A stretch of 64,000 bases of DNA from assembly GCF_002024165.1 (NCBI RefSeq), contig NZ_MWQN01000001.1:2046001-2110000 (forward strand), given 5' to 3'. Below the pieces are notes generated by a model. The model made no database searches. It was given only the letters and a program-made list of their open reading frames with translations, and was not told the DNA's origin. Shown here in pieces: positions 1 through 9,647 of the stretch. Every line of letters starts with the position of its first letter. Position 1 is the first letter of the stretch. The translations under genes were made by a program, and so were the position numbers. This stretch comes from Embleya scabrispora. GTDB lineage: Bacteria; Actinomycetota; Actinomycetes; Streptomycetales; Streptomycetaceae.

Positions 1-913
1 GCGCGTTGCCCGGAAGCCGGTGGGCCGGGTCGAGCCGCCGGTCCCCGTTGAGCTGCGCGTCGGGCACCGCGGCCAGGATCCGGCGCACCAGTTCGTCCCG
101 CAGCGCGCCCACCCGCCGTGCGTATTCGGCCTGTTCGCGCACCGACTCCTCGGCCGCGACGGCCAGGGCCGCGATCGACGCGGTGTCCAGCGTGCCCGAG
201 CGCACGTCGCGCTCCTGGCCGCCGCCGTGCAGCACCGGCACCGGGGTGATGCCGCGCCCGAGCACGAGCGCCCCGCAGTTGCCCGGGCCGCCGAGCTTGT
301 GCCCGGTCACCGTCATCGCGTCCAGGCCGGTCGCGGAGAAGTCGACCGGGATCTGCCCGACCGCCTGGACCGCGTCGGAGTGGAAGGGGATGCCGAACTC
401 GTGCGCGATCTCGACCAGCTCGGCGATCGGCTCGACCGTGCCGACCTCGTTGTTGGCCCACATCACCGACACCAGCGCCACCGACGCCGGATCGCGCTCG
501 ATCGCCGCGCGCAGCGTGTCCGGCTGCACCCGCCCGTCGGCGTCCACGTCCAGCCACTCGACCACCGCGCCCTCGGCCGACTCCAGCCACAGCACGGGGT
601 CGAGCACGGCGTGGTGCTCGACCGGGCTGACCAGTATCCGCCGCCGGGCCGGGTCGTCGGCGACCCGCGACCAGTAGATCCCCTTGATCGCGAGGTTGTC
701 GGCCTCGGTTCCGCCCGCCGTGAAGACGATCTCGCTCGGCCGCGCGCCCAGCGCATGGGCCAGCGACTCGCGGGACTCCTCCACCGTGCGGCGCGCGCGT
801 CGCCCGGACGCGTGCAACGAGGACGGGTTCCCGAGTTGGGCAAGCTGTACGGTCATCGCCCGGATTGCCGAAAGGCGCATCGGGGTGGTCGCCGCGTGAT
901 CGAAGTAGGCCAT
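1..913 (-). CDS. Cysteine desulfurase (NifS/IscS-like), C-terminus beyond left edge
   Basis: PLP-dependent enzyme that takes sulfur from cysteine, making alanine and an enzyme persulfide for tRNA thiolation or Fe-S assembly. The ATG at 913 opens [20 protein letters not shown], the usual start of the family. Further in come AGGTEADN (PLP phosphate contact), SPVEHHAVL with the active-site histidine, and [17 protein letters not shown] with the lysine that forms the Schiff base. The C-terminal part with the loop cysteine lies outside the window. In streptomycetes the next gene downstream is often the tRNA thiouridylase mnmA, which would make tRNA the main target; that gene cannot be seen here. 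Family assignment is secure; the specific pathway is inference. Confidence 0.93.
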   Translation of the reverse strand, partial: MAYFDHAATTPMRLSAIRAMTVQLAQLGNPSSLHASGRRARRTVEESRESLAHALGARPSEIVFTAGGTEADNLAIKGIYWSRVADDPARRRILVSPVEHHAVLDPVLWLESAEGAVVEWLDVDADGRVQPDTLRAAIERDPASVALVSVMWANNEVGTVEPIAELVEIAHEFGIPFHSDAVQAVGQIPVDFSATGLDAMTVTGHKLGGPGNCGALVLGRGITPVPVLHGGGQERDVRSGTLDTASIAALAVAAEESVREQAEYARRVGALRDELVRRILAAVPDAQLNGDRRLDPAHRLPGNA

Positions 914-926
914 CGCACTGCGAAGC

Positions 927-1169
927 TTAGTCGGGTACCCGCGGGCGCCGGCGGGGGCGGCCGTACACCCGCCCGTAGCGCGGCCCTCCGGGCAGGAATC
1001 GGTCGAGCCACAGGCGCATGGAAAGCACCGACGCGGTCGCGTACGCCACGAGTCGCCGAAGCGGGCCCCTGCCCTTCGGATCGGGTTCGGTCGACCGGTG
1101 GTCGTAGGTCAACGGCTGCTGGATCTCCCACACATCCTGGTGCAACGCGCACCGGGGCGGGTTGGGCAC
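927..1169 (-). CDS. Small conserved-looking protein of unknown function
   Basis: An 80-residue ORF starting with GTG, ending 13 bp before the cysteine desulfurase start on the same strand. Its codons end almost always in G or C, as in the surrounding genes, and it has a sensible residue mix with Trp, Tyr, His and Met. The N-terminal half is polar ([19 protein letters not shown]); the middle forms an amphipathic or hydrophobic stretch ([18 protein letters not shown]) followed by a basic Arg-rich tail. There is no strong ribosome binding site. I recognise no family; a small membrane-associated or nucleic-acid-binding protein are both possible. Confidence 0.6.
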   Translation of the reverse strand: MPNPPRCALHQDVWEIQQPLTYDHRSTEPDPKGRGPLRRLVAYATASVLSMRLWLDRFLPGGPRYGRVYGRPRRRPRVPD

Positions 1170-1243
1170 GGTCCACTCTTACGGGTGGCCGGGTCGGGCC
1201 CGGCGGCGCGGTCCGTGCCGTCCCGGTCGGCGGGGGTCCCGGG

Positions 1244-1918
1244 TCACTGCTCCTCGGCGCTGGTGCCGGAGTTGCGGCGCCACGCGCGTGGCGCGCGCCA
1301 CCCGCGCCGCAGTGCGAGCACCCGGAACGAGAAGGCGAAGGTGACCGCCGCGGTCGCGGTGACCGGGCCGAACAGGTCGAATTCGATCAGCGCGGCGGTG
1401 ATGCCGGCGCCGAGCAGCGCGGGGAAGGTGTAGATCTCCTTGTCCCAGCGCAGCACCATGGGTACTTCCCGGGCCAGCACGTCGCGCAGCGCGCCGCCGC
1501 CGACGGCGGTGGTCACCCCGAGGGCGGCAGCCGGGATCGGATTGAGGCCGTACGCGTACGCCTTCGCGGTGCCGATCACGCAGAACAGGCCGAGGCCGGC
1601 GGCGTCCAGCACGTCGATCGCCGACATGATCCGCTCGACCTGGGGATGCAGGAAGAAGACCAGCCCGGCGGCGAGCAGCGGGGTGCCGAAGTAGCCGAGG
1701 TCGGTGAAGGCCGCCGGAGGGACCGCGCCGATGAGCACGTCCCGGATCACCCCGCCGCCGAGGGCGGTGACCTCGGCGAGCAGGGTGATGCCGATGACAT
1801 CGAAGTTCTTCCGAACGGCCATCAGCGCGCCGGCCGCCGCGAAGACGAAGATGCCGAGCAGGTCGAGGACCTGCTGAAGCTGATGGTGGAAGATCTCGGG
1901 CGGCACCTCGGGCGACAT
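1244..1918 (-). CDS. TRIC cation channel family / UPF0126 membrane protein
   Basis: A 224-residue integral membrane protein with about seven hydrophobic segments. It carries the internal duplication typical of the UPF0126/TRIC fold: GGGVIRD in the first half and GGGALRD in the second, each following a hydrophobic helix. Bacterial relatives form homotrimeric monovalent cation channels in the cytoplasmic membrane. The C-terminus is a short basic cytoplasmic tail ([14 protein letters not shown]). It lies just downstream of the opp operon on the same strand, 36 bp past oppF, but there is no functional link I can support. Ion specificity cannot be read from sequence. Confidence 0.9.
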   Translation of the reverse strand: MSPEVPPEIFHHQLQQVLDLLGIFVFAAAGALMAVRKNFDVIGITLLAEVTALGGGVIRDVLIGAVPPAAFTDLGYFGTPLLAAGLVFFLHPQVERIMSAIDVLDAAGLGLFCVIGTAKAYAYGLNPIPAAALGVTTAVGGGALRDVLAREVPMVLRWDKEIYTFPALLGAGITAALIEFDLFGPVTATAAVTFAFSFRVLALRRGWRAPRAWRRNSGTSAEEQ

Positions 1919-1954
1919 AACGGATGTTCTACACCGCCGGGTCCGGCCCGATAC

Positions 1955-3469
1955 TCATGGGGCGGATGTGGGCGGTGTGTCCTTCCCGGGGGCCTTCGGG
2001 GAATCCTCCGCGGGGGTCTCGCCGGGAGTCTCGGCGGGGGTGCCCGTCGAGGACTCGACAGAAGCTGCCGCGTCACCTTCCGCAGAGGTCCGTGCAGAGG
2101 TCTCGGCAGAGGGCTCCGCGGGAGTCTTCCCGGCGGTGCCCGCCGCAGGCTCGGCAGGGGCGTCCGCGCCGCCTTCCGCAGGGCTCTCGACCGGGGTCTC
2201 GACGACCGTCTCGGCAGGGCTCTCCGCGGCCGCCTCGGCGCCCTCCCCCGCAGCGACCGCGGCGACCGCAGGACCCGTACCGCCCGGCGCCCGCTTTCCC
2301 AGCAACACCGCCTCGCCCGCGCCGTCCTCCGCCGGCATGTTCTCCGGGAAGTGGCAGGCCACCTGGTGCCGCGTGGTCAGCTCGGCCAGCGGCGGTTCCC
2401 GGGTCTTGCAGATGTCCTGCGCCTTCCAGCACCGGGTGTGGAAGCGGCACGCCGGCGGCGGGTCCATCGGGCTCGGTACGTCGCCCTTGAGCAGGATCCG
2501 GTCGCGGCTCTCGCGCCGGGCCGGGTCCGGCACGGGCACCGCCGACATCAGCGCCACCGTGTACGGGTGCTTCGGCGAGGTGTACAGATCCTCGCGGTCG
2601 GCGATCTCGACGATCTTGCCGAGGTACATCACCGCCACCCGGTCGCTGGTGTGCCGCACCACCGACAGGTCGTGCGCGATGATCAGGTAGGTCAGCCCGA
2701 ACTCGCTCTGCAGGTCGTCGAGCAGGTTGACCACCTGCGCCTGGATCGACACGTCGAGCGCGGAGACCGGCTCGTCGGCGACCACCAGCTTGGGCCGCAG
2801 CGCCAGCGCGCGGGCGATGCCGATCCGCTGCCGCTGGCCGCCGGAGAACTCGTGCGGGTATCGGTTGTAGTGCTCGGGACTGAGTCCGACCAGTTCCAGC
2901 AACTCCTGGACGGCCTTCTTGACCCCGCCCTCGGGGGTGACCTTCTGCAACCGGAACGGCAGCCCGACGATGGTGCCGACGGTGTGCCTCGGGTTCAACG
3001 AGGACTGCGGGTCCTGGAAGATCATCTGGAAGTCGCGCCGCAGCGGCCGCAGTTGCCCTCGGGAGAGCCCGGTGAGGTCGCGCCCGCCGAACTCGATGGT
3101 GCCCTCGCTGGGCTCCAACAGGCGCATCACCATGCGTCCGGTGGTGGACTTGCCGCAGCCGGACTCGCCGACCAGGCCCAGCGTCTCGCCCTCGCGGATG
3201 TCGAAGTCGAGCCCGTCCACCGCCTTGACCGTGCCGGCCCGGCGCCGGGTCATCCCGGAGCGGATCGGAAAGTGTTTGCGCAGCCCGCGCACGCGCACCA
3301 GCACGTCTCCCGGCTCGCGTCGGGACGCGGCCTCCGGTTCGCCGGTCTGCGCAACGTTCACGTCGTCTCCCGCTCGGGCGCCCTCGGTCACTTCCGCGTT
3401 CCCGTTCCCGTTTCCATCCTGGTGACCAGTCACGTGCCCATCCGCTTTCCCGTTCGCCGTCCCGCTCAC
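1955..3469 (-). CDS. oppF: Oligopeptide ABC transporter ATP-binding protein (OppF-type)
   Basis: ATPase of a peptide importer, last gene of a five-gene operon. I place the start at GTG 3469, whose GTGA overlaps the oppD stop at 3468-3466; an upstream ATG at 3529 would lie inside oppD. From this start the protein has 504 residues: a polar N-tail of about 50, Walker A GESGCGKS near 101-108, the Q-loop, signature SGGQRQR near 209-215, Walker B LVVADEP near 228-234, and the Cys-containing oligopeptide C-terminal domain ([16 protein letters not shown]). The typical length is about 330-350. The excess is a low-complexity Ala/Glu/Thr/Pro tail of about 120 residues (units such as [20 protein letters not shown]), probably disordered, with no counterpart in ordinary OppF. 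Confidence 0.92.
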   Translation of the reverse strand: MSGTANGKADGHVTGHQDGNGNGNAEVTEGARAGDDVNVAQTGEPEAASRREPGDVLVRVRGLRKHFPIRSGMTRRRAGTVKAVDGLDFDIREGETLGLVGESGCGKSTTGRMVMRLLEPSEGTIEFGGRDLTGLSRGQLRPLRRDFQMIFQDPQSSLNPRHTVGTIVGLPFRLQKVTPEGGVKKAVQELLELVGLSPEHYNRYPHEFSGGQRQRIGIARALALRPKLVVADEPVSALDVSIQAQVVNLLDDLQSEFGLTYLIIAHDLSVVRHTSDRVAVMYLGKIVEIADREDLYTSPKHPYTVALMSAVPVPDPARRESRDRILLKGDVPSPMDPPPACRFHTRCWKAQDICKTREPPLAELTTRHQVACHFPENMPAEDGAGEAVLLGKRAPGGTGPAVAAVAAGEGAEAAAESPAETVVETPVESPAEGGADAPAEPAAGTAGKTPAEPSAETSARTSAEGDAAASVESSTGTPAETPGETPAEDSPKAPGKDTPPTSAP

Positions 3470-4566
3470 AGCCGCGGCCTGATGTCCTCGGTCCAGATCC
3501 GCTCGCGCTCCCCGGGATCGAGGTGGCACGCGGTGCGGTGGCCCGGTTCGATCTCGAGCAGTTGCGGAACCTCGGTCTTCTCCCGCCCGTCGTTGCGGTC
3601 CGCGTACGGGCAGCGGGTACGGAACGCACAGCCCGAGGGCAGCGAGATCAGGCTCGGCGGGCTGCCCTTGATCGGCATCAGCCGTTCCTGGCGCGCCCGG
3701 TCGAGCCGGGTCAGCGAGCCCAACAGGCCCCAGGTGTACGGGTGTCGGGGCTGTTCGAACAGGGTGCGCGCGGGGCCGTGCTCGACCGCCCGGCCGGCGT
3801 ACATCACCAGGACGTCGTCGGCGAGTTCGGCGACCACGCCCAGGTCGTGCGTGATCATCACGACGGCGGAGTTGAACTCCGCCTGCAGGTCCCGGATCAG
3901 GTCCAGGATCTGGGCCTGGACGGTGACGTCCAGGGCGGTGGTCGGCTCGTCCGCGATCAACAGTTCCGGGTCGCAGCTGAGCGCCATCGCGATCATCGCG
4001 CGCTGGCGCATGCCGCCGGAGAACTGGTGCGGATAGTCGTCCACCCGCCGGTCCGGGCGCGGGATGCCGACCCGCCCGAGCAGGTCGATCGCGTGTGCGC
4101 GGGCCTGCTTGGCGCTCACCTCGTTGTGCACCTGGTAGGCCTCGATGATCTGGTGGCCCACCGTGTAGAACGGGTGCATCGAGGACATCGGGTCCTGGAA
4201 GATCATCGCCATCCGGCGACCGCGCATCAACCGGACCTCTTCCGCGCTGGAGCGCACCAACTCGTGGCCGTCCAGCCAGATCTCGCCGCCGATCCGGGCG
4301 CTGGTGCCGCCGTGCAGGCCCATCACGGCCAGCGAGGTCACGCTCTTCCCGGAGCCGGACTCGCCGACGATGCCGAGCGTTCGACCGCGCTGGAGCGCGA
4401 AGTTCACCCCGTCGACGCTGCGCACCAGGCCGTCGTCCGTGGGGAAGTGCACGGTCAAATCGCGTACTTCGAGGAAGTTCTCCGGCTCGGGCGGGGGCCC
4501 GGCCGGGGCGAGCTTGGGCAGTTCGGCCGCGGTGTCCCGCTTGCGGCGCGGTAGCAGTCGGGGCAT
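3466..4566 (-). CDS. oppD: Oligopeptide ABC transporter ATP-binding protein (OppD-type)
   Basis: Partner ATPase of OppF for peptide uptake. The start is ATG 4566 ([19 protein letters not shown]), which overlaps the oppB stop as TGATG; the frame stays open farther upstream, but only across oppB. It has 366 residues, with Walker A GESGSGKS at 68-75, signature FSGGMRQR, Walker B LLIADEP, the D-loop and switch histidine (VVMITHDLG), and the C-terminal oligopeptide domain with [14 protein letters not shown]. Both ATPases have a full set of motifs, so an asymmetric OppD/OppF heterodimer is expected. It is translationally coupled on both sides. Confidence 0.95.
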   Translation of the reverse strand: MPRLLPRRKRDTAAELPKLAPAGPPPEPENFLEVRDLTVHFPTDDGLVRSVDGVNFALQRGRTLGIVGESGSGKSVTSLAVMGLHGGTSARIGGEIWLDGHELVRSSAEEVRLMRGRRMAMIFQDPMSSMHPFYTVGHQIIEAYQVHNEVSAKQARAHAIDLLGRVGIPRPDRRVDDYPHQFSGGMRQRAMIAMALSCDPELLIADEPTTALDVTVQAQILDLIRDLQAEFNSAVVMITHDLGVVAELADDVLVMYAGRAVEHGPARTLFEQPRHPYTWGLLGSLTRLDRARQERLMPIKGSPPSLISLPSGCAFRTRCPYADRNDGREKTEVPQLLEIEPGHRTACHLDPGERERIWTEDIRPRL

Positions 4567-5573
4567 CAGGTCCTCACCCGGGGATCGACGACCGCGTAGA
4601 GCAGGTCCACGACGAGGTTGGCCAGGATCACGAAGATGGCGGCGATCATCGTCACGCCGAGCACTTCGGGCAGATCCTGCTGTCCGATCGCCTCGACGGC
4701 GAACTTGCCGACGCCGTTGAGGGAATAGACCTGTTCGGTCAGGATCGCGCCGCCGAGCAGCAGTCCGACGTCCATGCCGAAGATGGTCAGGATCGGGGTC
4801 AGCGCGGCGCGCAGCCCGTGTTTGACGATGACGTCGCGCTCGCGCAGGCCCTTGGCCCGCGCGGTGCGGATGTAGTCCTCGCTCATCGTCTCGAGCATGC
4901 CCGCCCGGGTGAGTCGGGCGTACAACGCCGCGTACAGGAACGCCAGGGTCAGCCAGGGCAACACCAGGTTCCAGGCCCAACTCGCCGGATTGTCCAGGAA
5001 CGGCACATAGTGCACGCCCTTGAAGATCGGCCATTGATAACTGAACAACGCCAGGGCCACCAGGCCGGTGAAGAACGGCGGCAGCGAGACGCCCGCCAGT
5101 GCGAAGCCCATCGAGAACCGGTCCCACAGGCTGCCGCGTTTGAGCGCCGAGATCACCCCGATCGACACACCGGCGATCAGCCAGATCACCGCGGCTCCGG
5201 CGGCCAGCGAGAGGGTGACGGGGATGCGGTCCTGGAGCCGTGGCCACACTTCCAGGTTGTTGCGGAAGGAGAAGCCCAGGCACGGCGGCGCACAGTGCAC
5301 CTTGCGTACGCCGGTGTCGTAGTCCTTGCCGGCGACGATGCCCTTGACGAACCTTCCGTACTGGACGGGCACCGACTTGTCCAGGCCGAGGCTGTGCTTG
5401 ACCTGTTCGATCGCTGCCGGGGTGGGCGACTTGCCGACGTAGCGCGCGGCGAGTTGGTCGCTTGTGGCGCCTCCCAGACGCGGAATCAGGAAGAAGATGG
5501 CGAAGACCGCCATGGTGACGATCAACAGGAGCACCACCGCTCCCGCCAGCCGCCTGAGCAGATAGAAAATCAT
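4566..5573 (-). CDS. oppB: Oligopeptide ABC transporter permease (OppB/DppB-type)
   Basis: A 335-residue inner membrane permease. It starts MIFYLLRRLAGAVVLLLIVT, the usual first helix of the DppB class, followed by about 45 polar residues outside the membrane and five further helices. The EAA loop that docks the ATPase is visible at YIRTARAKGLRERDVIVKHG. A loop with a CAPPCLG cysteine pair, typical of actinobacterial members, follows the polar segment. The gene is separated from upstream oppA by about 100 bp holding a strong hairpin, and overlaps oppD by a few bases. Confidence 0.95.
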   Translation of the reverse strand: MIFYLLRRLAGAVVLLLIVTMAVFAIFFLIPRLGGATSDQLAARYVGKSPTPAAIEQVKHSLGLDKSVPVQYGRFVKGIVAGKDYDTGVRKVHCAPPCLGFSFRNNLEVWPRLQDRIPVTLSLAAGAAVIWLIAGVSIGVISALKRGSLWDRFSMGFALAGVSLPPFFTGLVALALFSYQWPIFKGVHYVPFLDNPASWAWNLVLPWLTLAFLYAALYARLTRAGMLETMSEDYIRTARAKGLRERDVIVKHGLRAALTPILTIFGMDVGLLLGGAILTEQVYSLNGVGKFAVEAIGQQDLPEVLGVTMIAAIFVILANLVVDLLYAVVDPRVRT

Positions 5574-5588
5574 GAGCCGGCGACCCGG

Positions 5589-5627
5589 TCCGGTGCGGGG
5601 AGCGGGATCACCGCTCCCCGCACCGGA
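5589..5627 (-). terminator. 17-bp perfect hairpin between oppA and oppB
   Basis: A perfect inverted repeat, TCCGGTGCGGGGAGCGG / CCGCTCCCCGCACCGGA, with loop GATCA, lying in the gap between oppA stop and oppB start inside one operon. No T-tract follows on the minus strand. A hairpin directly behind the binding-protein gene commonly protects its mRNA or partly ends transcription, so that binding protein is made in excess over permease. The structure is seen; the role is inference. Confidence 0.8.
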
Positions 5628-5675
5628 ACTGACGGGCCTTCACCTCTCCTTCGGGCTACTGACCTCGTCGCAGGC

Positions 5676-7442
5676 TTACTGGATACCGATGTTAAGGTAG
5701 TCGTACATCCCGGAGTACGCGGGTGTGACGACCAGGTTGGTCACGTTCGTCGGGCGGTACAGCAGCGACTTGGTCCAGCCGAACGGGACGATCACCGCCG
5801 ACTCCATCACCTTCTGGTCCAGCTGCTGCCAGATGGCCGCGCTCTGCGCCGGGTCGATGGTCCGGGTGGCCTGGTCGATCAGACCGTTGACCGCCGGGTC
5901 GTTCAGCTCGGACAGGTTCGTGCCACCGGCGGGCTTGATCGCCCGGCCGTCCACGATCTGCTGGAAGAAGCCGAACTGGGTGGGGAAGTCGGGACCCCAC
6001 TGCATGAACATGATGCCGACCTTGTTCTCCGCGACCCACTTCGGGACGCCGGCGAACTGCGAGAAGTAGTCACCCGAGGGGTACTGCCGGATCTCGACCT
6101 TGACGCCGATCTTGGCGAGCGCGTTCTGCACCGACGTGGCGCCCGCGACCTCCTTGGGCCGGTTGGCGCGCGCGGTCAGCACGGTGCTGAAGCCGTCCGC
6201 CTTGCCGCACTGCTTGAGCTCGTCCTTGGCCTTGGCCACGTCACCGGTGTGCTTGGCGCCGTTGGGGTACATGTCGGTGACCTTGGAACCGGCCAGCGTC
6301 GGCGGCATCAGGTTGGTCGCGATGTCGGAGCCGACCTCGCCACCCTGCGCTCGCTGCAGCTGCGACTTGTTGACCGCGTACTGCACGGCGCGCCGGCAGT
6401 GCACGTTGTCGAACGGCGGGGTCTTGGAGCTGATCGCCAGGTAGGCCAGCGCGCCGGAGATCGCGTCGTCCGCGTTGTCCGCGAGCTTCTTGTCCGTGAG
6501 GATCTTGTTCTGCGCGGCGGCCTGGACGCCGGTGCCGACCACGTCCAACTGCGCCGTACCGGCGAAGAGTCGGTTGTCGACGTCGTTCGCGTCCTGCTTC
6601 TCGAGCAGTTCGATCCGGTCCGGCAGCGCCTTGCGCAGCGGGTCGGTCGCCTGGTCCCAGTTCGGGTTGCGGACCAGGTTGACCGCCTTGCCGGGCTCGT
6701 ACTGGCCGTCGACCATGTACGCGCCGGAGGCGATGGGGTGCTTGACGTACTCCTTGCCGGTGTCCTTGGCGGGCGGGACCGGCGCGGTCTGCGGGAGCGC
6801 GGCGAGGTAGTTGAAGTCCGCGAACGGCTCCTTCATCTTGAAGATGATGGTGTAGTCGTCCGGCGTCTCGATCGCGTTCAGGCCCAGCTTGTCCGGCGCG
6901 GAGTCCTTGTACGGGCCCTTGTAGGTGCCGTCGGGGTCGAGGTACTGGGCGAAGTAGCCCGGGCCGTTGGGCAGGATCTCCTTGTCGAAGGTCCGCTCCA
7001 CGGCGTACTTGACGTCCGAGGCCTTGACCTCGGTGCCGTCCTCGTACTTGACGCCCTTGCGCAGGTGGTACGTCCAGGTCTTGCCGCCGTCGTCGGTCTT
7101 GCCCACGTCGGTGGCCAGGTCCGGCGCGAACTCGTAGCTCGCGTTGCCCGGGGCGGGCTTGAAGGTGAGCAGCGGACGCGCCATCAGGCGGGAGAAGTTC
7201 CACGCCGAGGCGTAGTACATGTCGCCCGGGTCGAGCGAGTCGAACTTGTCCGAGCTGACCAGCTTGAGCGTGCCACCCTTCTTGGTGGACTGGTTGACCA
7301 CTTCGGTGATCGCCTTGTTGCTCGGGCTGTACTTCTTCGAGCCGCCGCCACCACCGCCACACGCGGTGGCGGCCATCGCGGTGACAGCCACCATGCCGAT
7401 CAGCGCTTGGGTCCTGCGCCTGCGAGTTACCGGGTGTTTCAT
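5676..7442 (-). CDS. oppA: Oligopeptide ABC transporter substrate-binding lipoprotein
   Basis: Extracellular peptide-binding protein (SBP family 5). I choose ATG 7442 (MKHPVTRRRRTQALIGMVAV), preceded by GAGGAGG about 11 bases upstream; the frame continues farther upstream but without a signal peptide. From there the protein is 588 residues. It has a basic n-region, a hydrophobic h-region and ATACGGGGGG, a lipoprotein-type cysteine, then the typical domain I motif KKGGTLKLVSSDKFDSLDP and the domain II/III pattern (VKYAVERTF, AVQYAVNKSQL). It lies 37 bp after oppC. In Streptomyces such systems can import signalling peptides (BldK); which peptides this one binds cannot be told. Confidence 0.95.
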   Translation of the reverse strand: MKHPVTRRRRTQALIGMVAVTAMAATACGGGGGGSKKYSPSNKAITEVVNQSTKKGGTLKLVSSDKFDSLDPGDMYYASAWNFSRLMARPLLTFKPAPGNASYEFAPDLATDVGKTDDGGKTWTYHLRKGVKYEDGTEVKASDVKYAVERTFDKEILPNGPGYFAQYLDPDGTYKGPYKDSAPDKLGLNAIETPDDYTIIFKMKEPFADFNYLAALPQTAPVPPAKDTGKEYVKHPIASGAYMVDGQYEPGKAVNLVRNPNWDQATDPLRKALPDRIELLEKQDANDVDNRLFAGTAQLDVVGTGVQAAAQNKILTDKKLADNADDAISGALAYLAISSKTPPFDNVHCRRAVQYAVNKSQLQRAQGGEVGSDIATNLMPPTLAGSKVTDMYPNGAKHTGDVAKAKDELKQCGKADGFSTVLTARANRPKEVAGATSVQNALAKIGVKVEIRQYPSGDYFSQFAGVPKWVAENKVGIMFMQWGPDFPTQFGFFQQIVDGRAIKPAGGTNLSELNDPAVNGLIDQATRTIDPAQSAAIWQQLDQKVMESAVIVPFGWTKSLLYRPTNVTNLVVTPAYSGMYDYLNIGIQ

Positions 7443-7479
7443 CGCTGGTCGTGCCTCCTCGTGGGGACTTGCGGGATAT

Positions 7480-8475
7480 TCAGCGGCTGCGCGGGTCGAG
7501 GGCGTCTCGAAGGCCGTCGCCGAGCAGGTTGAACGCGAGCACGGTGATGAAGATCGTGACTCCGGGGACGACCATGAACATCGGCGCGTCCTGGTACCGG
7601 GGGGTGGCCGCCGAGAGCATGCCACCCCACGAGGCGGTGGGTTCCTGAACGCCGACCCCCAGGTAGGAAAGGGCGGCCTCGAACAGGATGTTCGTCGGGA
7701 TCAGCAGCGTGGAGTAGACCAGGATCGGACCCACCAGGTTCGGCAGCAACTCCTTGAAGATGATGTGCCGGTCGGTGGCCCCGAGGCTGCGCGCCGCCTC
7801 GACGAACTCGCGTTCGCGCAGGGAAAGCGTCTGGCCGCGCACGATGCGAGCGATGTACGGCCAGCTGAAGAACCCGATCACGAAGATCAGCACGGTGATG
7901 CGGAGCGTGTCGCCGTGGAGGCCGAAGGCCTCGCCCTGGAGGCTGCTGCCGATGGCGATCGCGAACAGCAGCAGCGGGAAGGCCAGGAAGACGTCCATGG
8001 CGCGGCTGATCAGCCCGTCGATCCAGCCGCCGAAATAGCCCGCCACGGTGCCCAGGACGACGCCGAGCACCACGGAGAGCAAAGTGGCGAGGAAGGCGAC
8101 CAGCATGGAGACGCGGGCGCCGTAGCAGATGCGCGAGAAGATGTCCCGGCCGTTGACCGGCTCCAGACCCAGCGGGTGATCCCAACTCGCGCCGCCGAAG
8201 CTGCCGGTGGGGATGTTGAGCACCGGGTCGAGCAGGTCGTCGTGGTACTCGGTGGGTCCGCCGCCGATCACGTCGGTGATCAGCGGCGCGAAGATCGCGA
8301 TGAGCACCATGAGGATGATCACCACGCCACCGGCCATCGCGACCCTGTCGCGGCGGAATCGGGCCCACGCGATCTGACCGAGCGACCGACCCTCGATGCG
8401 TACGCCGGCTGCCTCGGCGATCGCCTCGGGGTGCGCCTCTCGGGCCACACCGGTGGTCTCGATCGGTGCCGTCAT
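7480..8475 (-). CDS. oppC: Oligopeptide ABC transporter permease (OppC-type)
   Basis: Second permease, first gene of the operon. ATG 8475 ([15 protein letters not shown]) is preceded by GGGGAGGG at good spacing, so I prefer it to the GTG at 8496. It has 331 residues with an N-terminal cytoplasmic stretch containing the OppC_N motif region ([15 protein letters not shown]), the first helix ([15 protein letters not shown]), an extracellular loop with the [15 protein letters not shown] pattern, then five helices and the EAA loop ([20 protein letters not shown]). It pairs with OppB. Having one permease first and the other after the binding protein is an order seen in streptomycete peptide transporters. 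Confidence 0.95.
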   Translation of the reverse strand: MTAPIETTGVAREAHPEAIAEAAGVRIEGRSLGQIAWARFRRDRVAMAGGVVIILMVLIAIFAPLITDVIGGGPTEYHDDLLDPVLNIPTGSFGGASWDHPLGLEPVNGRDIFSRICYGARVSMLVAFLATLLSVVLGVVLGTVAGYFGGWIDGLISRAMDVFLAFPLLLFAIAIGSSLQGEAFGLHGDTLRITVLIFVIGFFSWPYIARIVRGQTLSLREREFVEAARSLGATDRHIIFKELLPNLVGPILVYSTLLIPTNILFEAALSYLGVGVQEPTASWGGMLSAATPRYQDAPMFMVVPGVTIFITVLAFNLLGDGLRDALDPRSR

Positions 8476-8860
8476 GGATCGACCCTCCCCGCTCACGGAT
8501 GCGACGGCGGCTCGGGATCGCCGCGTCCCGTCGCCATACCCGGCATTGCGATCCCGATGATCTTCGGGATCTGTCGTCCGGGTGAGACTCCTCCGTGACG
8601 CGGGTCACGAACAGGGGTGGGGGAATACCTTTACTGAACCGTGATTACGCGGACCCCATTCTCTGGTTGATCCGCGTAGATCGGTCACGAAATCACAACA
8701 AGGCAGCGGTTGATGACGTGACGTCAGTTTTTTGGGGGCATCACTGCCTGTTGCCCCGGCTCGCCACGTTCCGCCGATCTTCGCTCACTGCGCGTGGTGT
8801 GGGCCGGCGCCGGCGATGTGAATCGTCATGCGGGGTGGGCGCCCTCGTCGGGCGGGGCGA
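8476..8860. promoter_or_regulatory. Regulatory region upstream of the opp operon
   Basis: About 385 bp without a gene, between oppC and the next minus-strand gene. It holds several dyads: GTGAC-N4-GTCAC at 8595-8608, TACGCGGA / TCCGCGTA at 8646-8653 and 8671-8678 (17-bp spacer), and TGACGTCA at 8719-8726. Base composition is less GC-rich than the surroundings (AAATCACAACAAGG, GTTTTTTGG), as expected for a promoter. I cannot assign a regulator. Confidence 0.5.
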
Positions 8861-9622
8861 TCATCGGCCGTGGCGGGCGGCCTCGTCGAGCATGTCGAGG
8901 CCGATGAACGGCCGGGTGTGCTCGCGCATCCACGCGGCGATCGGGTCGAAGGGGTCGTCGAGCGCGACCGAGGACAGCGTCAGACCGGGCGGCGCGGCTG
9001 CCGCCGCGCGGGCCATCGCGTCGCGCATGCGCTGCATCGTGGCGGGCTGATTGTCCGTCAGGCGCAGCCCGATCACGAGGCGTTCGGGGCCGACGGTGGG
9101 GCGTACCCAGGCCCGGTGGGCGGCGCGCACCACCTGGGTCTGGAAGAGCTGACCGCCGAGCAGGGAGTAGAACGCCGGGTCCCACAGGGTGGGTTCCCCG
9201 ACCTCCAGGGGCCCGGCCATCAGTCGGTCCAGGCCGCCGACGATGCGGCGCAGGTCGAGGTAGGGCACGCCGACGCCGCCGCCCTGGGCGTGCGGATTCA
9301 GCCACAGGCCCCAGCGGTCGGTGTACAGCGAGGACGCGATCTCGGGGACCGGACAGATCTCGAACGAGCGATCCCAGCCACTGAGACGCAGCTGTTCCTC
9401 GGACGTGAACGCCGGGGCGTAGCGCCATCCGGCCACGTCCATGTTCCCGTACTGCGCGTCCGGGCTGCCGGGTTGCCCCTGCCACAACAACATCCACACG
9501 GGCGCGCCGACGAGCGCTTGGAGCAACCGCTCGTAGGCGTCGTAGCGCCCGGGGGCCACCTGGCTCAACGCCTGCTCGACCTGGTTCACGACGTCCTCCC
9601 CGAACCCCATGTTCTTCGACAC
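8861..9622 (-). CDS. SseB-family protein
   Basis: A 253-residue protein resembling the enhanced serine sensitivity (SseB) family, with an N-terminal SseB domain (pattern VGAPVWMLLW...YAPAFTSEEQLRL) and a C-terminal SseB_C domain (LVIGLRLTDNQPATMQRMRDAMA, ending in DPFDPIAAWMREHTRPFIG). The start is GTG 9622; ATG 9610 is also possible as neither has a strong ribosome site. It lies 25 bp after a paralogue on the same strand. SseB overproduction affects serine sensitivity in E. coli but the biochemical role is unknown. The position beside the glycine/serine operon gcvT-gcvH-glyA fits a link to serine metabolism, by context only. Confidence 0.85.
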   Translation of the reverse strand: MSKNMGFGEDVVNQVEQALSQVAPGRYDAYERLLQALVGAPVWMLLWQGQPGSPDAQYGNMDVAGWRYAPAFTSEEQLRLSGWDRSFEICPVPEIASSLYTDRWGLWLNPHAQGGGVGVPYLDLRRIVGGLDRLMAGPLEVGEPTLWDPAFYSLLGGQLFQTQVVRAAHRAWVRPTVGPERLVIGLRLTDNQPATMQRMRDAMARAAAAAPPGLTLSSVALDDPFDPIAAWMREHTRPFIGLDMLDEAARHGR

Positions 9623-9647
9623 CGATGCCGGTCGCGGCCGGACGGGC

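Noticed and set aside
20-4036. A 1338-codon plus-strand frame across the desulfurase, channel and opp genes
   Set aside because: An antisense shadow of well-supported minus-strand genes; the translation has no recognisable domain.
4818-7532. A 904-codon plus-strand frame across oppB and oppA
   Set aside because: Shadow of the transporter genes; composition rich in Arg, His, Val, as expected from reverse translation of high-GC codons.
8595-9050. A 151-codon plus-strand ORF before the sseB genes
   Set aside because: Covers the opp promoter region and runs antisense into a supported gene; no coding bias in the first half.
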